From NCBI GenBank assembly GCA_041480065.1, contig JBGOZF010000017.1, forward strand, positions 7,197 through 71,196: 64,000 nucleotides of DNA. Reading direction: 5' to 3'. The stretch comes from Fen-999 sp041480065 (GTDB taxonomy: Bacteria; Pseudomonadota; Gammaproteobacteria; Burkholderiales; Rhodocyclaceae). A model generated the notes under the pieces. That model saw nothing but the letters and a program-made list of their open reading frames with translations. It did not search any database and was not told the origin of the DNA. A program made the translations under genes and the position numbers. Each line of letters opens with the position of its first letter. Position 1 is the first letter of the stretch. This document shows, one piece after another, positions 9,301 through 19,121 of this stretch.

Positions 9301-12300
9301 TGGGTGGGTTTGCCCGCCGTGTTGTAGCTGGTCCGGGTGATGCCGCCCAAGGCATCGGTTTCTTCGAGAACGCGGCCTTCGCTGTCGAGCAGTCGGGTGA
9401 GGGTGATGCTTTCCTTGACACCCACGGCATTCGTGCGACTGTAGGTGCGCGCAATCTCACGGCCGTCGGCATCGAAGGTGTAGGTAGTCTGGTTGCCTGC
9501 GGCATCGGTCTCGCTGGTGCGGTGGCCCTTGGCGTCGTAGCCATAGGTGGTGGCGTTTCCGGCGAAGTTGAGGCTTAGGAGATTGCCTTTGCTGTCATAA
9601 CCCAAGGTCGTGGTTCTGCCCAGCGGTTCGGCGATCTGGCTCGGGGCGGGCCCGAAGTAGCTGTAGTTGGTGACGTTGCCGTTGGGGTCGGTCAGCGACT
9701 TGAGTTGGGTCTTCTGGATGCTGTCGTAGCCGTAAGATATTGTGTGGCCCAGCGGGTCGGTCTCGTTGAGTTGATTGCCAGTCTGAGGGTCGAAGGTCCG
9801 GGTAGTAATGTGGCCCAACGGGTCCGTGGTACTGGTCTCGTTGCCAAGAGCGTCATACGTATAACGGGTAGTCTGGCTCAGGGCATCCAGGATTTCGGTG
9901 ACATCGCCTTGGGCGTTGTAGGTGTAGGTGGTGGCATAGCCCCGGCGGTTCTTGACGACTTCCTTCTGGCTGGCCGTATCGTGGGTGATTGCCACCTTGT
10001 TGCCGGCAGCATCGTATTGCTCGATGAGTTTGCCGTCGTTGTCATAGACATTGCGCAGCACCAACATGCCGCGCGGGTCGGTGAAATCCACCAGGCCATG
10101 GCTACGGTTGTAGCGGAAGTAGGATGTCTCGCCATTTCGATTGGTCACCGAGGCGAGATCGCCATTGACGTTGTAGGCGTAGGTTATGGCCTTGCCACTG
10201 GGATCCGTAACCCGGGTGATGCGCCCCTGACTATCGCGCTGGAATGCGACACTTTGGCCATTGCTGTGCAGAATGCCACTGGCGCCATAGGTCATGGTGT
10301 TGCCATAGGGGTCCTTGATCTGGGTGATGCCGACACCTTCCTTGAGGTAGTACTGGGTGCCGTCTTCCGTGGTGAGTTTGAAGTCCGTCGGGTTCCAGGG
10401 ACCAAAGTTGTCCATGTCGTAGATCTGGCCGCCCTGCGCGATGAGGCTTGGTATGTTGATGGCTTCCAGCGTGCTGTTGGTGCCGGCGAGCGCAGTAAAT
10501 TGGATGCTGACATCCGGTACTTGTGCAAAGGCGCAGTCGGTGGCGTTCTTGGCCTCGAAGCGCTCGAGCTTTCCATCCGGAAGCGTGATGCTCACTTTGC
10601 GCTTGCCAGCCGGCCGCAGGCAAAGATTGAAGCCCTGCTTGACGACATTCCAGGACAGCCCCAACACCATGTTCTTGCGTATCTGGAGGTCCTGGTAGCC
10701 AACGCTCCAGCCGTAGCCGAAGTCGAGCGCTTCAGCTTTCCTGCGCGTGCTATAGGTGCGAGTGACGCGAATCGGGATGCCGACTGCTTCGACGCTGAGG
10801 TCTTCGAATGTGATATCGAAGTTGCCCACCTTCTGGTCGCCAATCACCTCCACCGTGACCATCGCTTGGGACTTGGCGCCGTTCGCGTCGGTAGCTTCCA
10901 GCAGGATGTCGTAGAGCCCGTTGTTCAGGGTCGTTATGTCGAAGCGCCCCAACGCGCCGTTGACCACCGGCGTCGTGCCGTGGGCGAATTCAGCGAATTG
11001 CATCGTGCCGGAAGGGGCGGCCAGCAGGCGATACCCAGCCAAATTGCTGTCGGTTGCAGTGCCGACAATATCGACCGGGCCGTATAGCTCGGTATCGACG
11101 ACCGGTGCAGTAATGGCAACGGTTGGCGGTGTTGCGTCGCCTGCAATTTGTCCGCTGAAGTAGCCTTCTTTGCTGACACTTCCCAAGACGTCCGCCACCG
11201 TCGCGACGACACGATGAACTCCGGACGAAACGTTGGTCACGGTCGCCTTGCCCAGGGCATCAAGCGCCACCGGCACACCGTCCACATTCAGGGTCCGTGT
11301 CGCCGTCCCCTGTCCGCCGCGAAATGCGACAGTAACGGCGACCGAGCCGCCTACGGGTACTACTTGAGGCGCGACGCTCAGATCCAGATCGAGCGGTAGG
11401 GCATTCACCTGCGGCGTCACCACGATTTCCACGATCGCTGGGGCGCTGGGCAGAACGGCATCCCGGGCACGATAGGAGAAATGATCGACGCCCGCGAAGC
11501 CGAGGTTGGGCGTATAAGTGAATCCGCCATTGGCCTGGAGGGTCAAACCACCGCTTGTGGTACTTGAGACCAGTTCGGCAGTCAGCGGATCATGTTGGGC
11601 GTCGCTGTCATTCGCCAATACGCCGGGGGAGGCGACGTTGAGTGTCTGATTCTCGCCAATCGAATAGGCGTCGGCCGTTGCAGTCGGCGCCGTATTCTGC
11701 GCGACCGGCGTCACCGTGATGGTCACGGTCGCTGGCGCGCTATTGAGCTTGCCGTCGCTGGCGCGGTAAGTGAAGGTTACGGTACCGCTGAAATTGGCCG
11801 CAGGGCTATAGGTTACCGAGCCGTCTGTATTCAGCGTGAGGATTCCGGATGCCGGCGGCGTCACCAGCTCGGCGGTAAGCGTGTCATGCTCGGCATCAGT
11901 GTCATTGGCCAGAACGCCGGGCGCACCTACGGCAAGAATGGCGTCCTGATTAACGGTGTAGGAATCCGCATTGGCAACCGGGGCGGTATTGCGGACCTTC
12001 ACTTCGACGATGGTGCTGTCTGGCAGCGAATTCTCCTTGCCGTCGTTGACTATCAACTGGACAAGGTACGTACCGGCGCTGTCGGCAAGGAAGGTCGCTG
12101 CCGCCGTCGTAGCACCGTTCAGTACGGCGCTGCTGCCGCTTGGGCGGACGGTGAAAGACCAACTGTAGGTTAGCGGGTCGAAGTTCGCGTCGCTGGAGGC
12201 ACTTCCATTCAGCGTGACCGTGTCACCGACGAGAACATTGAGTTGATCCGGCCCGGCATTGGCCACCGGTTTCACATTGAGAGTGCTAATTGTGACGGTG

Positions 12301-13946
12301 TCCGGGGCGCTGGATAGCAGACCATCATTGACGACTAGCTGAAGCACATAGTCACCGGAACGATCCGCAACGAAGGTCGGTGACACGGAGATGCTGTTGC
12401 TCAGAGTCGCAGCGCTACCGACCGGCCGCGAAACAAACGACCAGGCATAGGTCAGTACAGCCCCGTCCGGATCGCCGGATGCGCTACCATCCAACATGAC
12501 AGTCTGCCCAAAGGCGACTGACTGATCTGGACCGGCATTGCTTATCGGAGCGCGATTTTCGGTCGTCACTACCACCTGATCCGGCACGCTGTTCTCATAG
12601 CCATCATTGACGATGAGCTGGATGACATAAGTACCGGAGCGATCCGCGACGAACGTCGGCCTTATCGCGGTGCTATTCGAAAGTGCCGCAACGCTGCCCG
12701 CAGGTGCTGAAATGATCGACCAGGCGAAGCTCAGGCTTTGGCCATCCACATCGTGTGAGCCTCTGCCGTCCAGTTGAACGGTATTACCGGCGAATATGCC
12801 CCCCTGATCGGGCCCAGCGTTGGCAACAGGCTTGACGTTGGTGGAGGTAACGACGACGGTATCGGCGACACTACTGGCCAGACCGTCGTTAACGATCAAT
12901 TGCACGACGTAGGTACCCAACGTATCAACAATGAACGTTGGCTTCACTGCTGCGGTATTGGACAATGCGGCTTGGCTGCCAACCGGACGGGACAAAAAGG
13001 CCCACGAATACGAAAGGGCTTGGCCATCTATATCCGTCGAACCGCTACCGTCCAGCGTGAATGTCTGACCCACCACGACGTTCTGATCTCTTCCGGCATT
13101 TGCCACCGGCACCGTATTTTCCAGAGAGACGACAACCTCATCCGGCGCACTGGTGACGACACCATCCGACACTTGGAGTTGAACCCGATAGACACCAAAC
13201 ACGTCAGCCACGAAGGTGGGGGACACGGTATCGGCACCCGCGAGGACTGCGGCACTACCGGTTGGACGACTTGCAAAGCTCCAAGCATAGGTCAGGGAAT
13301 CGCCGTCGACGTCATTGGATGCTGAGCCATCCAGTGTGGCTGTCCGCCCCGTAAACGTTGCCTGATCTGCCCCGGCATTGGCGACCGGGGATGAGTTGAC
13401 TGTCGAGACAACTACCTCGTCCGGCGCACTGTTGGCAATCGAGTCGTTGACTATTAAACGGAAAACGTAGGTGCCAGGCCGATCCACCAAGACAGATGGT
13501 TTGACCGCATTCGTGACACTGAGCGCCGCTGAACTGCCGGCCGGTCGAGAGACAATGCTCCAGGCATAGGTGAGCATCTGGCCATCGCTGTCGCTGGAGT
13601 TGGAACCATCCAGGACGACAAGTTGCCCGACCCGTACAGTCTGATCAGCACCGGCTCTGGCCGTCGGTATGGTATTCGTGGCACAGGACGGCCGGGTGCA
13701 GCGCAATGCACAAATACGACCGTCCGAAGAATTGATAAGGCCATTGCCATCGGCATCTCTGGGATCGTCTGGTCCGGTAACCGGAAGCCGCTTGAGGGTG
13801 GCCTGCTGAATCAAGGTCAGATCGTCGCGGTCGATATCGCCATCGTGATCCGCGTCGCAGCTCATCGCAACGGCGATGCCACCCAACCATCCGCATTGCA
13901 GGGACAGTACCAGCGCCAACATCAGATTCTTCGCGGATCGCATCAT
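6387..13946 (-). CDS. Secreted Rhs/YD-repeat toxin with dockerin-like, PKD-like and NucA/NucB-type DNase domains
   Basis: A 2519-residue polymorphic toxin, counted from the ATG at 13946 because a signal peptide (MMRSAKNLMLALVLS, cleavage near AVA) follows directly; an upstream ATG at 14036 adds 30 unconvincing residues. Domains in order: dockerin-like pair of calcium loops (DADHDGDIDRDD and DADGNGLINSSD) framed by Cys at about 30-90; six PKD-like repeats, about 91-655, each opening near PVANAGPDQ; two cadherin/tandem-95-like domains, about 657-848 (GVLANDTDAEHD, GVLANDSDAQHD); an Ig-like region to about 1035; then Rhs/YD repeats, about 1040-2225. The Rhs core is at about 2228-2290 (YNRARWYEAGVGRWMALDDF, then DPSG). 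The variable tip carries CDEYPYAST at about 2444 and a SDNRRQGAKLVSFY segment, resembling secreted NucA/NucB DNases. No PAAR or VgrG part exists, so type VI delivery is unlikely. It follows a PEP-CTERM cohesin-like gene and overlaps its immunity gene. Confidence 0.88.
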   Translation of the reverse strand: MMRSAKNLMLALVLSLQCGWLGGIAVAMSCDADHDGDIDRDDLTLIQQATLKRLPVTGPDDPRDADGNGLINSSDGRICALRCTRPSCATNTIPTARAGADQTVRVGQLVVLDGSNSSDSDGQMLTYAWSIVSRPAGSSAALSVTNAVKPSVLVDRPGTYVFRLIVNDSIANSAPDEVVVSTVNSSPVANAGADQATFTGRTATLDGSASNDVDGDSLTYAWSFASRPTGSAAVLAGADTVSPTFVADVFGVYRVQLQVSDGVVTSAPDEVVVSLENTVPVANAGRDQNVVVGQTFTLDGSGSTDIDGQALSYSWAFLSRPVGSQAALSNTAAVKPTFIVDTLGTYVVQLIVNDGLASSVADTVVVTSTNVKPVANAGPDQGGIFAGNTVQLDGRGSHDVDGQSLSFAWSIISAPAGSVAALSNSTAIRPTFVADRSGTYVIQLIVNDGYENSVPDQVVVTTENRAPISNAGPDQSVAFGQTVMLDGSASGDPDGAVLTYAWSFVSRPVGSAATLSNSISVSPTFVADRSGDYVLQLVVNDGLLSSAPDTVTISTLNVKPVANAGPDQLNVLVGDTVTLNGSASSDANFDPLTYSWSFTVRPSGSSAVLNGATTAAATFLADSAGTYLVQLIVNDGKENSLPDSTIVEVKVRNTAPVANADSYTVNQDAILAVGAPGVLANDTDAEHDTLTAELVTPPASGILTLNTDGSVTYSPAANFSGTVTFTYRASDGKLNSAPATVTITVTPVAQNTAPTATADAYSIGENQTLNVASPGVLANDSDAQHDPLTAELVSSTTSGGLTLQANGGFTYTPNLGFAGVDHFSYRARDAVLPSAPAIVEIVVTPQVNALPLDLDLSVAPQVVPVGGSVAVTVAFRGGQGTATRTLNVDGVPVALDALGKATVTNVSSGVHRVVATVADVLGSVSKEGYFSGQIAGDATPPTVAITAPVVDTELYGPVDIVGTATDSNLAGYRLLAAPSGTMQFAEFAHGTTPVVNGALGRFDITTLNNGLYDILLEATDANGAKSQAMVTVEVIGDQKVGNFDITFEDLSVEAVGIPIRVTRTYSTRRKAEALDFGYGWSVGYQDLQIRKNMVLGLSWNVVKQGFNLCLRPAGKRKVSITLPDGKLERFEAKNATDCAFAQVPDVSIQFTALAGTNSTLEAINIPSLIAQGGQIYDMDNFGPWNPTDFKLTTEDGTQYYLKEGVGITQIKDPYGNTMTYGASGILHSNGQSVAFQRDSQGRITRVTDPSGKAITYAYNVNGDLASVTNRNGETSYFRYNRSHGLVDFTDPRGMLVLRNVYDNDGKLIEQYDAAGNKVAITHDTASQKEVVKNRRGYATTYTYNAQGDVTEILDALSQTTRYTYDALGNETSTTDPLGHITTRTFDPQTGNQLNETDPLGHTISYGYDSIQKTQLKSLTDPNGNVTNYSYFGPAPSQIAEPLGRTTTLGYDSKGNLLSLNFAGNATTYGYDAKGHRTSETDAAGNQTTYTFDADGREIARTYSRTNAVGVKESITLTRLLDSEGRVLEETDALGGITRTSYNTAGKPTQVTDAQGRVTTYTYDAQARLIKTVYPDGTWEGTDYDANGNEVQKTDRAGRVTRHDYDALDRLVKVTYPDGSSEATEYDGAGRVSASVDPKGSRTANTYDAAGRLTETLDPAGGKTSDEYDANGNRTKTTDPQGRITVYQYDALNRLTQTTLPGGTTKTTVWRADGRKSSETDEAGNTTTYGYDALGRLAQVKQTLQGGDLFTAYGYDELGNKTSQTDAEGRITRWAYDKASRPISRTLPNGETETFQYDAAGNRIAHIDFAGRKTQAAFDANNRPTLILKPDSTTLSFTYSPTGQVETVTDARGTTKTTYDALDRVTRQDNPDGSFVAYAYDPAGNIVERSSPQGTTHYAYDANGRISQVTDPQNKTTAYTWNAANQSTKVQYPNGTETRFEYDQNGRVKQQAHLKTATLAVITATRYTVVGGLRTKVETFDDQSTAIETNNLLTLANPAAIKDYAYDALSRLTGETLAVRGSADMRTTTFVYDKVGNRKQKTVTVAGGTETTNYSYDTDDRLTLEAKAVGGSTTTTTYAWDANGSLSKKVTSIETILYGWDSENHLVEVKRGATEATAITVATYVYDADGNRVKKTEPATGKVTDYLVDSSFPFAQVVEEKTTQSGVTETAHYVWGIQLIKQIRGGQGTYYHADALGSVKALTDPAGNVTDLYEYEAFGELASHAGTTTNPYRYTGEHYDDTVMVQYNRARWYEAGVGRWMALDDFAGSQGKPATLNKYAYAGNEPVANSDPSGAFSMGEMSATMDIIGIQAVGALARYQISDMIGNALMSPLVDAAMNFLTSGRSISFGNPGAAGLLTVFAVQCRLTKKCYLRKIPVLVNGIQSPETSAHILDSIMGNGNTVDEMPRALPFLLLKGPTGERNDVPFYMRRASAQCNRDYGGKDCDEYPYASTLMGGKVAFTMGQVSLRLVPRSDNRRQGAKLVSFYNAAGVGPGKPFINLSVPYMPMFYVDKQGVAHFL
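12000..13680 (-). repeat. Six tandem PKD-like domain repeats within the toxin gene
   Basis: Six units of about 285 bases encode PKD/Ig-like domains, each starting with a variant of N-x-x-PVANAGPDQ and containing a YAWSF / RPxGS / ADRSGTYVxQLIVNDG pattern. Units 3-5 look most alike. Such internal repeats can expand or contract by recombination and probably set the reach of the toxin from the cell surface. Confidence 0.75.
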
Positions 13947-13983
13947 GACTTCACCCGGATTGGTTGATTCAATAACGGTCGCC

Positions 13984-14014
13984 GGTGTCGCAAACACCAT
14001 CGGTGTCTGACACC
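13984..14014 (-). promoter_or_regulatory. Nested hairpin in the leader of the Rhs gene
   Basis: Outer stem GGTGTC / GACACC (13984-13989 with 14009-14014) encloses an inner ACACC / GGTGT stem with loop ATC. It lies about 40 bases upstream of the Rhs start with no T-tract, so it is a candidate attenuator or RNA-stability element rather than a terminator. Confidence 0.35.
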
Positions 14015-14083
14015 AGCCCCCAGTCCCGCATACCAAAGGGAATCAATTGACTAATGCAATTTCTTGCTTGCGTCCCGAGACAA

Positions 14084-14099
14084 GGGCCCTTCACGGCCC
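14084..14099 (-). terminator. Weak hairpin just after the PEP-CTERM gene
   Basis: Read leftward, GGGCC-GTGAAG-GGCCC is followed by TTGTCTCG. The short stem and poor T-tract suggest partial termination, leaving some readthrough into the Rhs toxin gene. Confidence 0.3.
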
Positions 14100-14116
14100 A
14101 GGCATTCAGGCATGGC

Positions 14117-14692
14117 TCAACGCCTCTTCAAACGTCCGACACCCAATGCCGCCAAAGCAGTCATCAGCAAGACCAAGCCACTAGGCTCGGGAACTTGTGC
14201 CGGCGCTGTGACATCGATGGCGCCAAGCGCCGTTGCATTCACGTTGACCGAATTGCCTTCCACATCGCCCAGCGTAGCGTTGTCGAAACTCAAGGCACCC
14301 CTGCCGACGGCCAACGTGTCAAAAACCAGAGAGAACAGCAATATGCGGTCGCTCTGCGTCGCCAGGAGCGCGACGGGATCATCCAGCGAAAAATCGCTGA
14401 CCACCACCTGTCCCATGTCGAGGGTTGTACCCAGCCCCATCGCAAAGCCGAGACCAACCCCATCCGTAGCCCGATCAAAGGAAAGAATCGCCGGATCGAA
14501 CAGCACATCGAAGTCATAATTGCCGAGTCCTCCCGGCAACACCCCATCGACCCAAACGGATACGCTCGCTTGGTTTCCGAGCGTCACGGTCTGCCCGCCC
14601 GGGGCGAACGACAGCGTATAAGCAGATGCAGTTGTCGAACAGAACACGAGCAGGATCAGCGCGTGGCGTATTTTGTGACATAACATCGTCAT
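14117..14692 (-). CDS. PEP-CTERM-sorted protein with a cohesin-like domain
   Basis: A 191-residue envelope protein. It has a Sec signal peptide (residues 1-24, ending TTASA) and a cohesin-like beta-sandwich at about 25-160, with a TVTLGNQASVSVWVDG strand, the family-like FDVLFDPAILSF segment, and LLFSLVFDTLAVGRGALSF. It ends in a textbook PEP-CTERM signal: VPEPSG, a hydrophobic helix (LVLLMTALAALGVG) and RLKRR. PEP-CTERM proteins are processed by an exosortase and end up in the envelope or the exopolysaccharide matrix; no exosortase lies in this window. The start at 14692 follows AGGGAG. It sits 170 bases upstream of the Rhs toxin, whose mature N-terminus is dockerin-like, suggesting a cohesin-dockerin partnership. 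The cohesin assignment is by pattern only. Confidence 0.85.
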   Translation of the reverse strand: MTMLCHKIRHALILLVFCSTTASAYTLSFAPGGQTVTLGNQASVSVWVDGVLPGGLGNYDFDVLFDPAILSFDRATDGVGLGFAMGLGTTLDMGQVVVSDFSLDDPVALLATQSDRILLFSLVFDTLAVGRGALSFDNATLGDVEGNSVNVNATALGAIDVTAPAQVPEPSGLVLLMTALAALGVGRLKRR

Positions 14693-14775
14693 CGAGATCT
14701 CCCTGAATTCAAGTCACTTTGGATTCTTGATCACATGTGGCCGCAACGTTCAGCCCAAAAAATCCCGCATTCCAA

Positions 14776-14791
14776 TGCAATAACCATACCC
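14776..14791 (-). promoter_or_regulatory. Candidate sigma-54 (-24/-12) promoter of the PEP-CTERM gene
   Basis: Minus strand reads GGGTATGGTTATTGCA. The invariant GG (14789-14790) and GC (14777-14778) are 10 bases apart and the -12 element TTGCA is perfect; the -24 element is imperfect against TGGCACG. It predicts a leader of roughly 70 bases. In Zoogloea, PEP-CTERM genes are reported to depend on RpoN and the PrsK/PrsR system. Confidence 0.45.
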
Positions 14792-14794
14792 AAT

Positions 14795-14817
14795 ATTGAT
14801 TGTTCATGCCAATCAAT
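14795..14817. promoter_or_regulatory. Inverted repeat upstream of the sigma-54-like site
   Basis: ATTGATTG (14795-14802) and CAATCAAT (14810-14817) form an 8-bp dyad with a 7-base spacer, centred about 40 bases upstream of the predicted start site. It is a possible activator or IHF-assisted site; the identity is unknown. Confidence 0.4.
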
Positions 14818-14879
14818 GCTTAAGAACAATCGGGGAATTCTGCTGGTCACCGGATGTAAACATTTCCGACACCCTAATA

Positions 14880-14895
14880 CCAAATATGTATTTGG
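14880..14895. promoter_or_regulatory. 16-bp palindrome, possible enhancer-binding site
   Basis: CCAAATATGTATTTGG is a perfect 7-bp dyad around TG. Its centre lies about 120 bases upstream of the predicted sigma-54 start, the usual distance for an upstream activator site. No regulator can be named from sequence alone. Confidence 0.4.
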
Positions 14896-14942
14896 CGCCT
14901 GCATTTGGCACGTCGAATTCGTCATTCGATGACGACCGTCAG

Positions 14943-15291
14943 CAGCGCGCCAGGCGCGCCCAGATCAAGGAGTCCTAGTGGTCAAGGACGGCGAGGTCTT
15001 CCTGCTCGCGGTGCCCATATCAGCCCGCCGGCGACTGCCTCTACCCACGTCAATCCCGACCCGCTGCGCAAGCGCAAGCTGCTGCTGCTCGAGAAGGAAA
15101 TCAACAAACTGATCGGTAAGGTGGAACGGGCCGGCTACGCGCTGGTACCGCTGAACCTGCACTTCGCCAAGGGCCGGGGCAAACTCGACGTCGGCTTCGC
15201 CAAGGGCAAGAAGCAGTTTGACAAGCGCGACGCCGAGAAGGAAAAGGACTGGGAGCGCGCGAAGGCCCGGTTGATGCGGAACAAAGGGTAG
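14943..15291 (+). pseudogene. smpB: Broken 3' copy of smpB at the far end of the island
   Basis: Corresponds to about codons 39-148 of intact smpB at 5146-5592 but has lost the 5' part. It carries a 4-base deletion near 14973 and a 2-base insertion near 15008, so it cannot encode SmpB. Over the last 94 codons (from GAHISP to the stop) hand alignment gives 252 of 282 identical bases (about 89%), with some 22 of 30 differences at third codon positions. That pattern points to divergence while both copies were functional, so this is likely the end of another lineage's smpB or the displaced original end, not a recent tandem duplicate. Confidence 0.9.
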
Positions 15292-15321
15292 ACGCCCTGG
15301 ATCCGCGTGGCGCCTGCTCAG

Positions 15322-16176
15322 TCAGTCACGCCGACCGAGCAGGCCCCGCAGGGTTTCCTGGATATCGGCGGGTAGCAGGATCGTCTTGGCGTTCTGCGAA
15401 TCCGCGAGCCGGCTCATGGCGGTAATGTACTTCTCACCCAGCATGTAGCGCATGGGGGCCTCCTGAGTGCCGATTGCGGCGGCGACTCGCTTGATGGCTT
15501 CGGCGCTGGCTTCGGCCAGCGTCACCATGGCGTCGGCGTCGCGGCGCGCCGACTCCAGCCGCGCTTCGGCCTGGAGAATGGCCGACTGCTTGGTGCCCTC
15601 GGCCTTGGTGACCATGGCCTTTCTTTCCCGCTCGGCGGATGCCTGGGCTTCCATGGCCTTCTGCATGGATTCGGAAGGCTTGATGTCCTGGATTTCGACC
15701 GACTTGACGGTGAGTCCCCAATCGACGGCCTCGTCGGCGATGCTCTCGCGCAAACGCGCCTTGATCTTGTCGCGATTCGACAAGGCCTCGTCCAGGTTCA
15801 TCTCGCCGACGATCGAACGCAAGGTCGTCATGATCATGTTGCGGATCGCCTCGGAGAAGTCGGTGACTCCGTACACAGCCTTGATCGGGTCGGTGACCTT
15901 GATGAAGGCGATCGCATTGGTAACGATCACCGCATTGTCCTTGGTGATGACCTCCTGCTCCTGAACATCGAGGATGATGTCCTTGGTCACCAGTTTGTAG
16001 GCAATACGATCCAGGTAGGGAAGGATGATGTTGAGGCCGGGAAGCAAGGTGCCGTGGTACTTGCCTAGGCGCTCGACGATCCACTCTTCGCCCTGGGGCA
16101 CGATGCGCACGCCCTTGAGCAGCGTCACGACGACGAAGACGAGCAGTGCAACGACGACGATGAAACCTGCGTTCAT
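15322..16176 (-). CDS. SPFH/Band 7 (stomatin-like) membrane protein
   Basis: A 284-residue paraslipin-type protein. The N-terminal membrane helix (MNAGFIVVVALLVFVVVTLL) precedes the SPFH/Band 7 domain at about 20-180 (VPQGEEWIVERLGKYHGTL, LPYLDRIAYKL), then an Ala/Glu-rich coiled coil at about 175-240. The ATG at 16176 is preferred over 16188 because GGAGGG lies directly in front of it and the upstream ATG overlaps the nfeD stop. Band 7 proteins oligomerise in inner-membrane microdomains and are thought to scaffold or control proteases. The gene pairs with nfeD, the standard arrangement. Confidence 0.93.
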   Translation of the reverse strand: MNAGFIVVVALLVFVVVTLLKGVRIVPQGEEWIVERLGKYHGTLLPGLNIILPYLDRIAYKLVTKDIILDVQEQEVITKDNAVIVTNAIAFIKVTDPIKAVYGVTDFSEAIRNMIMTTLRSIVGEMNLDEALSNRDKIKARLRESIADEAVDWGLTVKSVEIQDIKPSESMQKAMEAQASAERERKAMVTKAEGTKQSAILQAEARLESARRDADAMVTLAEASAEAIKRVAAAIGTQEAPMRYMLGEKYITAMSRLADSQNAKTILLPADIQETLRGLLGRRD

Positions 16177-16187
16177 GGTGCCCTCCA

Positions 16188-16631
16188 TCAGGACTTGGCG
16201 ACTTTCAGGAAACTGCCTTCCACGCTGACGACCTTGACCCGCTCGCCAGCCTTGATTGCTTCATCGGCGATGCAAGGCCAGGTGTCGGTGCCCAGCAGCG
16301 GTTTCTGGAAACGGACTTCGCCCTTCTCGAACGGTGCCACGTTGCGGGCGAGCAGGCCGGCCTCGCCGATCACGTTGGCGTCGGCCGTGCCGATCAGGGT
16401 TTTGTGGCTGCCGGGCTTGAAGACCTTGAACCAGAGGACGACCAGAACCACCGAAGCGACCAGCCAGAGCCCCAACTGGGTCGTCAGGCTGGCGCCCGGC
16501 ACCACCGCGGCGAACAGTGCCACCAGGAGCGCACCCAGCCCGAACCAGACCAGCACGAATGCCGGCACCGCCAGTTCGGCGAGGATCAGAACGATACCGG
16601 CGACTGCCCAGTGCCACCATTCGGGTTGCAT
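16188..16631 (-). CDS. NfeD-family membrane protein
   Basis: A 147-residue short NfeD protein: two or three membrane helices at about 8-75 (VAGIVLILAELAVPAFVLVW and LGLWLVASVVLVVLWF), then a soluble OB-fold domain ending VKVVSVEGSFLKVAKS. NfeD proteins partner stomatin/SPFH proteins in membrane quality control. It lies 11 bases upstream of the SPFH gene, consistent with one operon. The short form lacks the ClpP-like protease of long NfeD. Confidence 0.92.
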   Translation of the reverse strand: MQPEWWHWAVAGIVLILAELAVPAFVLVWFGLGALLVALFAAVVPGASLTTQLGLWLVASVVLVVLWFKVFKPGSHKTLIGTADANVIGEAGLLARNVAPFEKGEVRFQKPLLGTDTWPCIADEAIKAGERVKVVSVEGSFLKVAKS

Positions 16632-16656
16632 GACGATCTCCCTACAAGAAAGCGAA

Positions 16657-16721
16657 GGGCCGCCCCGAGCTTTCTGCCCCTTGAGGGGAGAACCGAGTGA
16701 AGCGAGGTTTTCGGGGTGGGC
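16657..16721. repeat. Intergenic repeat-like element with CCCC-TTGA-GGGG hairpin
   Basis: Between the ppsA stop and the nfeD start lies a GC-rich element: GGGCCGCCCCGAGC, then a CCCCTTGAGGGG hairpin at 16677-16688, ending TTTTCGGGGTGGGC. A related element with CGCC-TTGA-GGCG sits after the smc stop near 52115. The stem bases differ while pairing and the loop TTGA are kept. Confidence 0.45.
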
Positions 16722-19106
<2,385 letters not shown>

Positions 19107-19121
19107 GTCACTCCCTCTTAT

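Noticed and set aside
7635..11087. Long open frames on the plus strand opposite the Rhs gene
   Set aside because: They are antisense shadows of repetitive GC-rich coding sequence, show no recognisable domains and no ribosome sites.
12000..13680. CRISPR-like array from the regularly spaced repeats
   Set aside because: The repeats are about 285 bases long, in frame, and encode PKD-like domains; no short identical repeat-spacer pattern exists.
6387..13946. Type VI secretion Rhs effector
   Set aside because: It has a Sec signal peptide and lacks PAAR or VgrG-type N-terminal parts, and no type VI genes are nearby.
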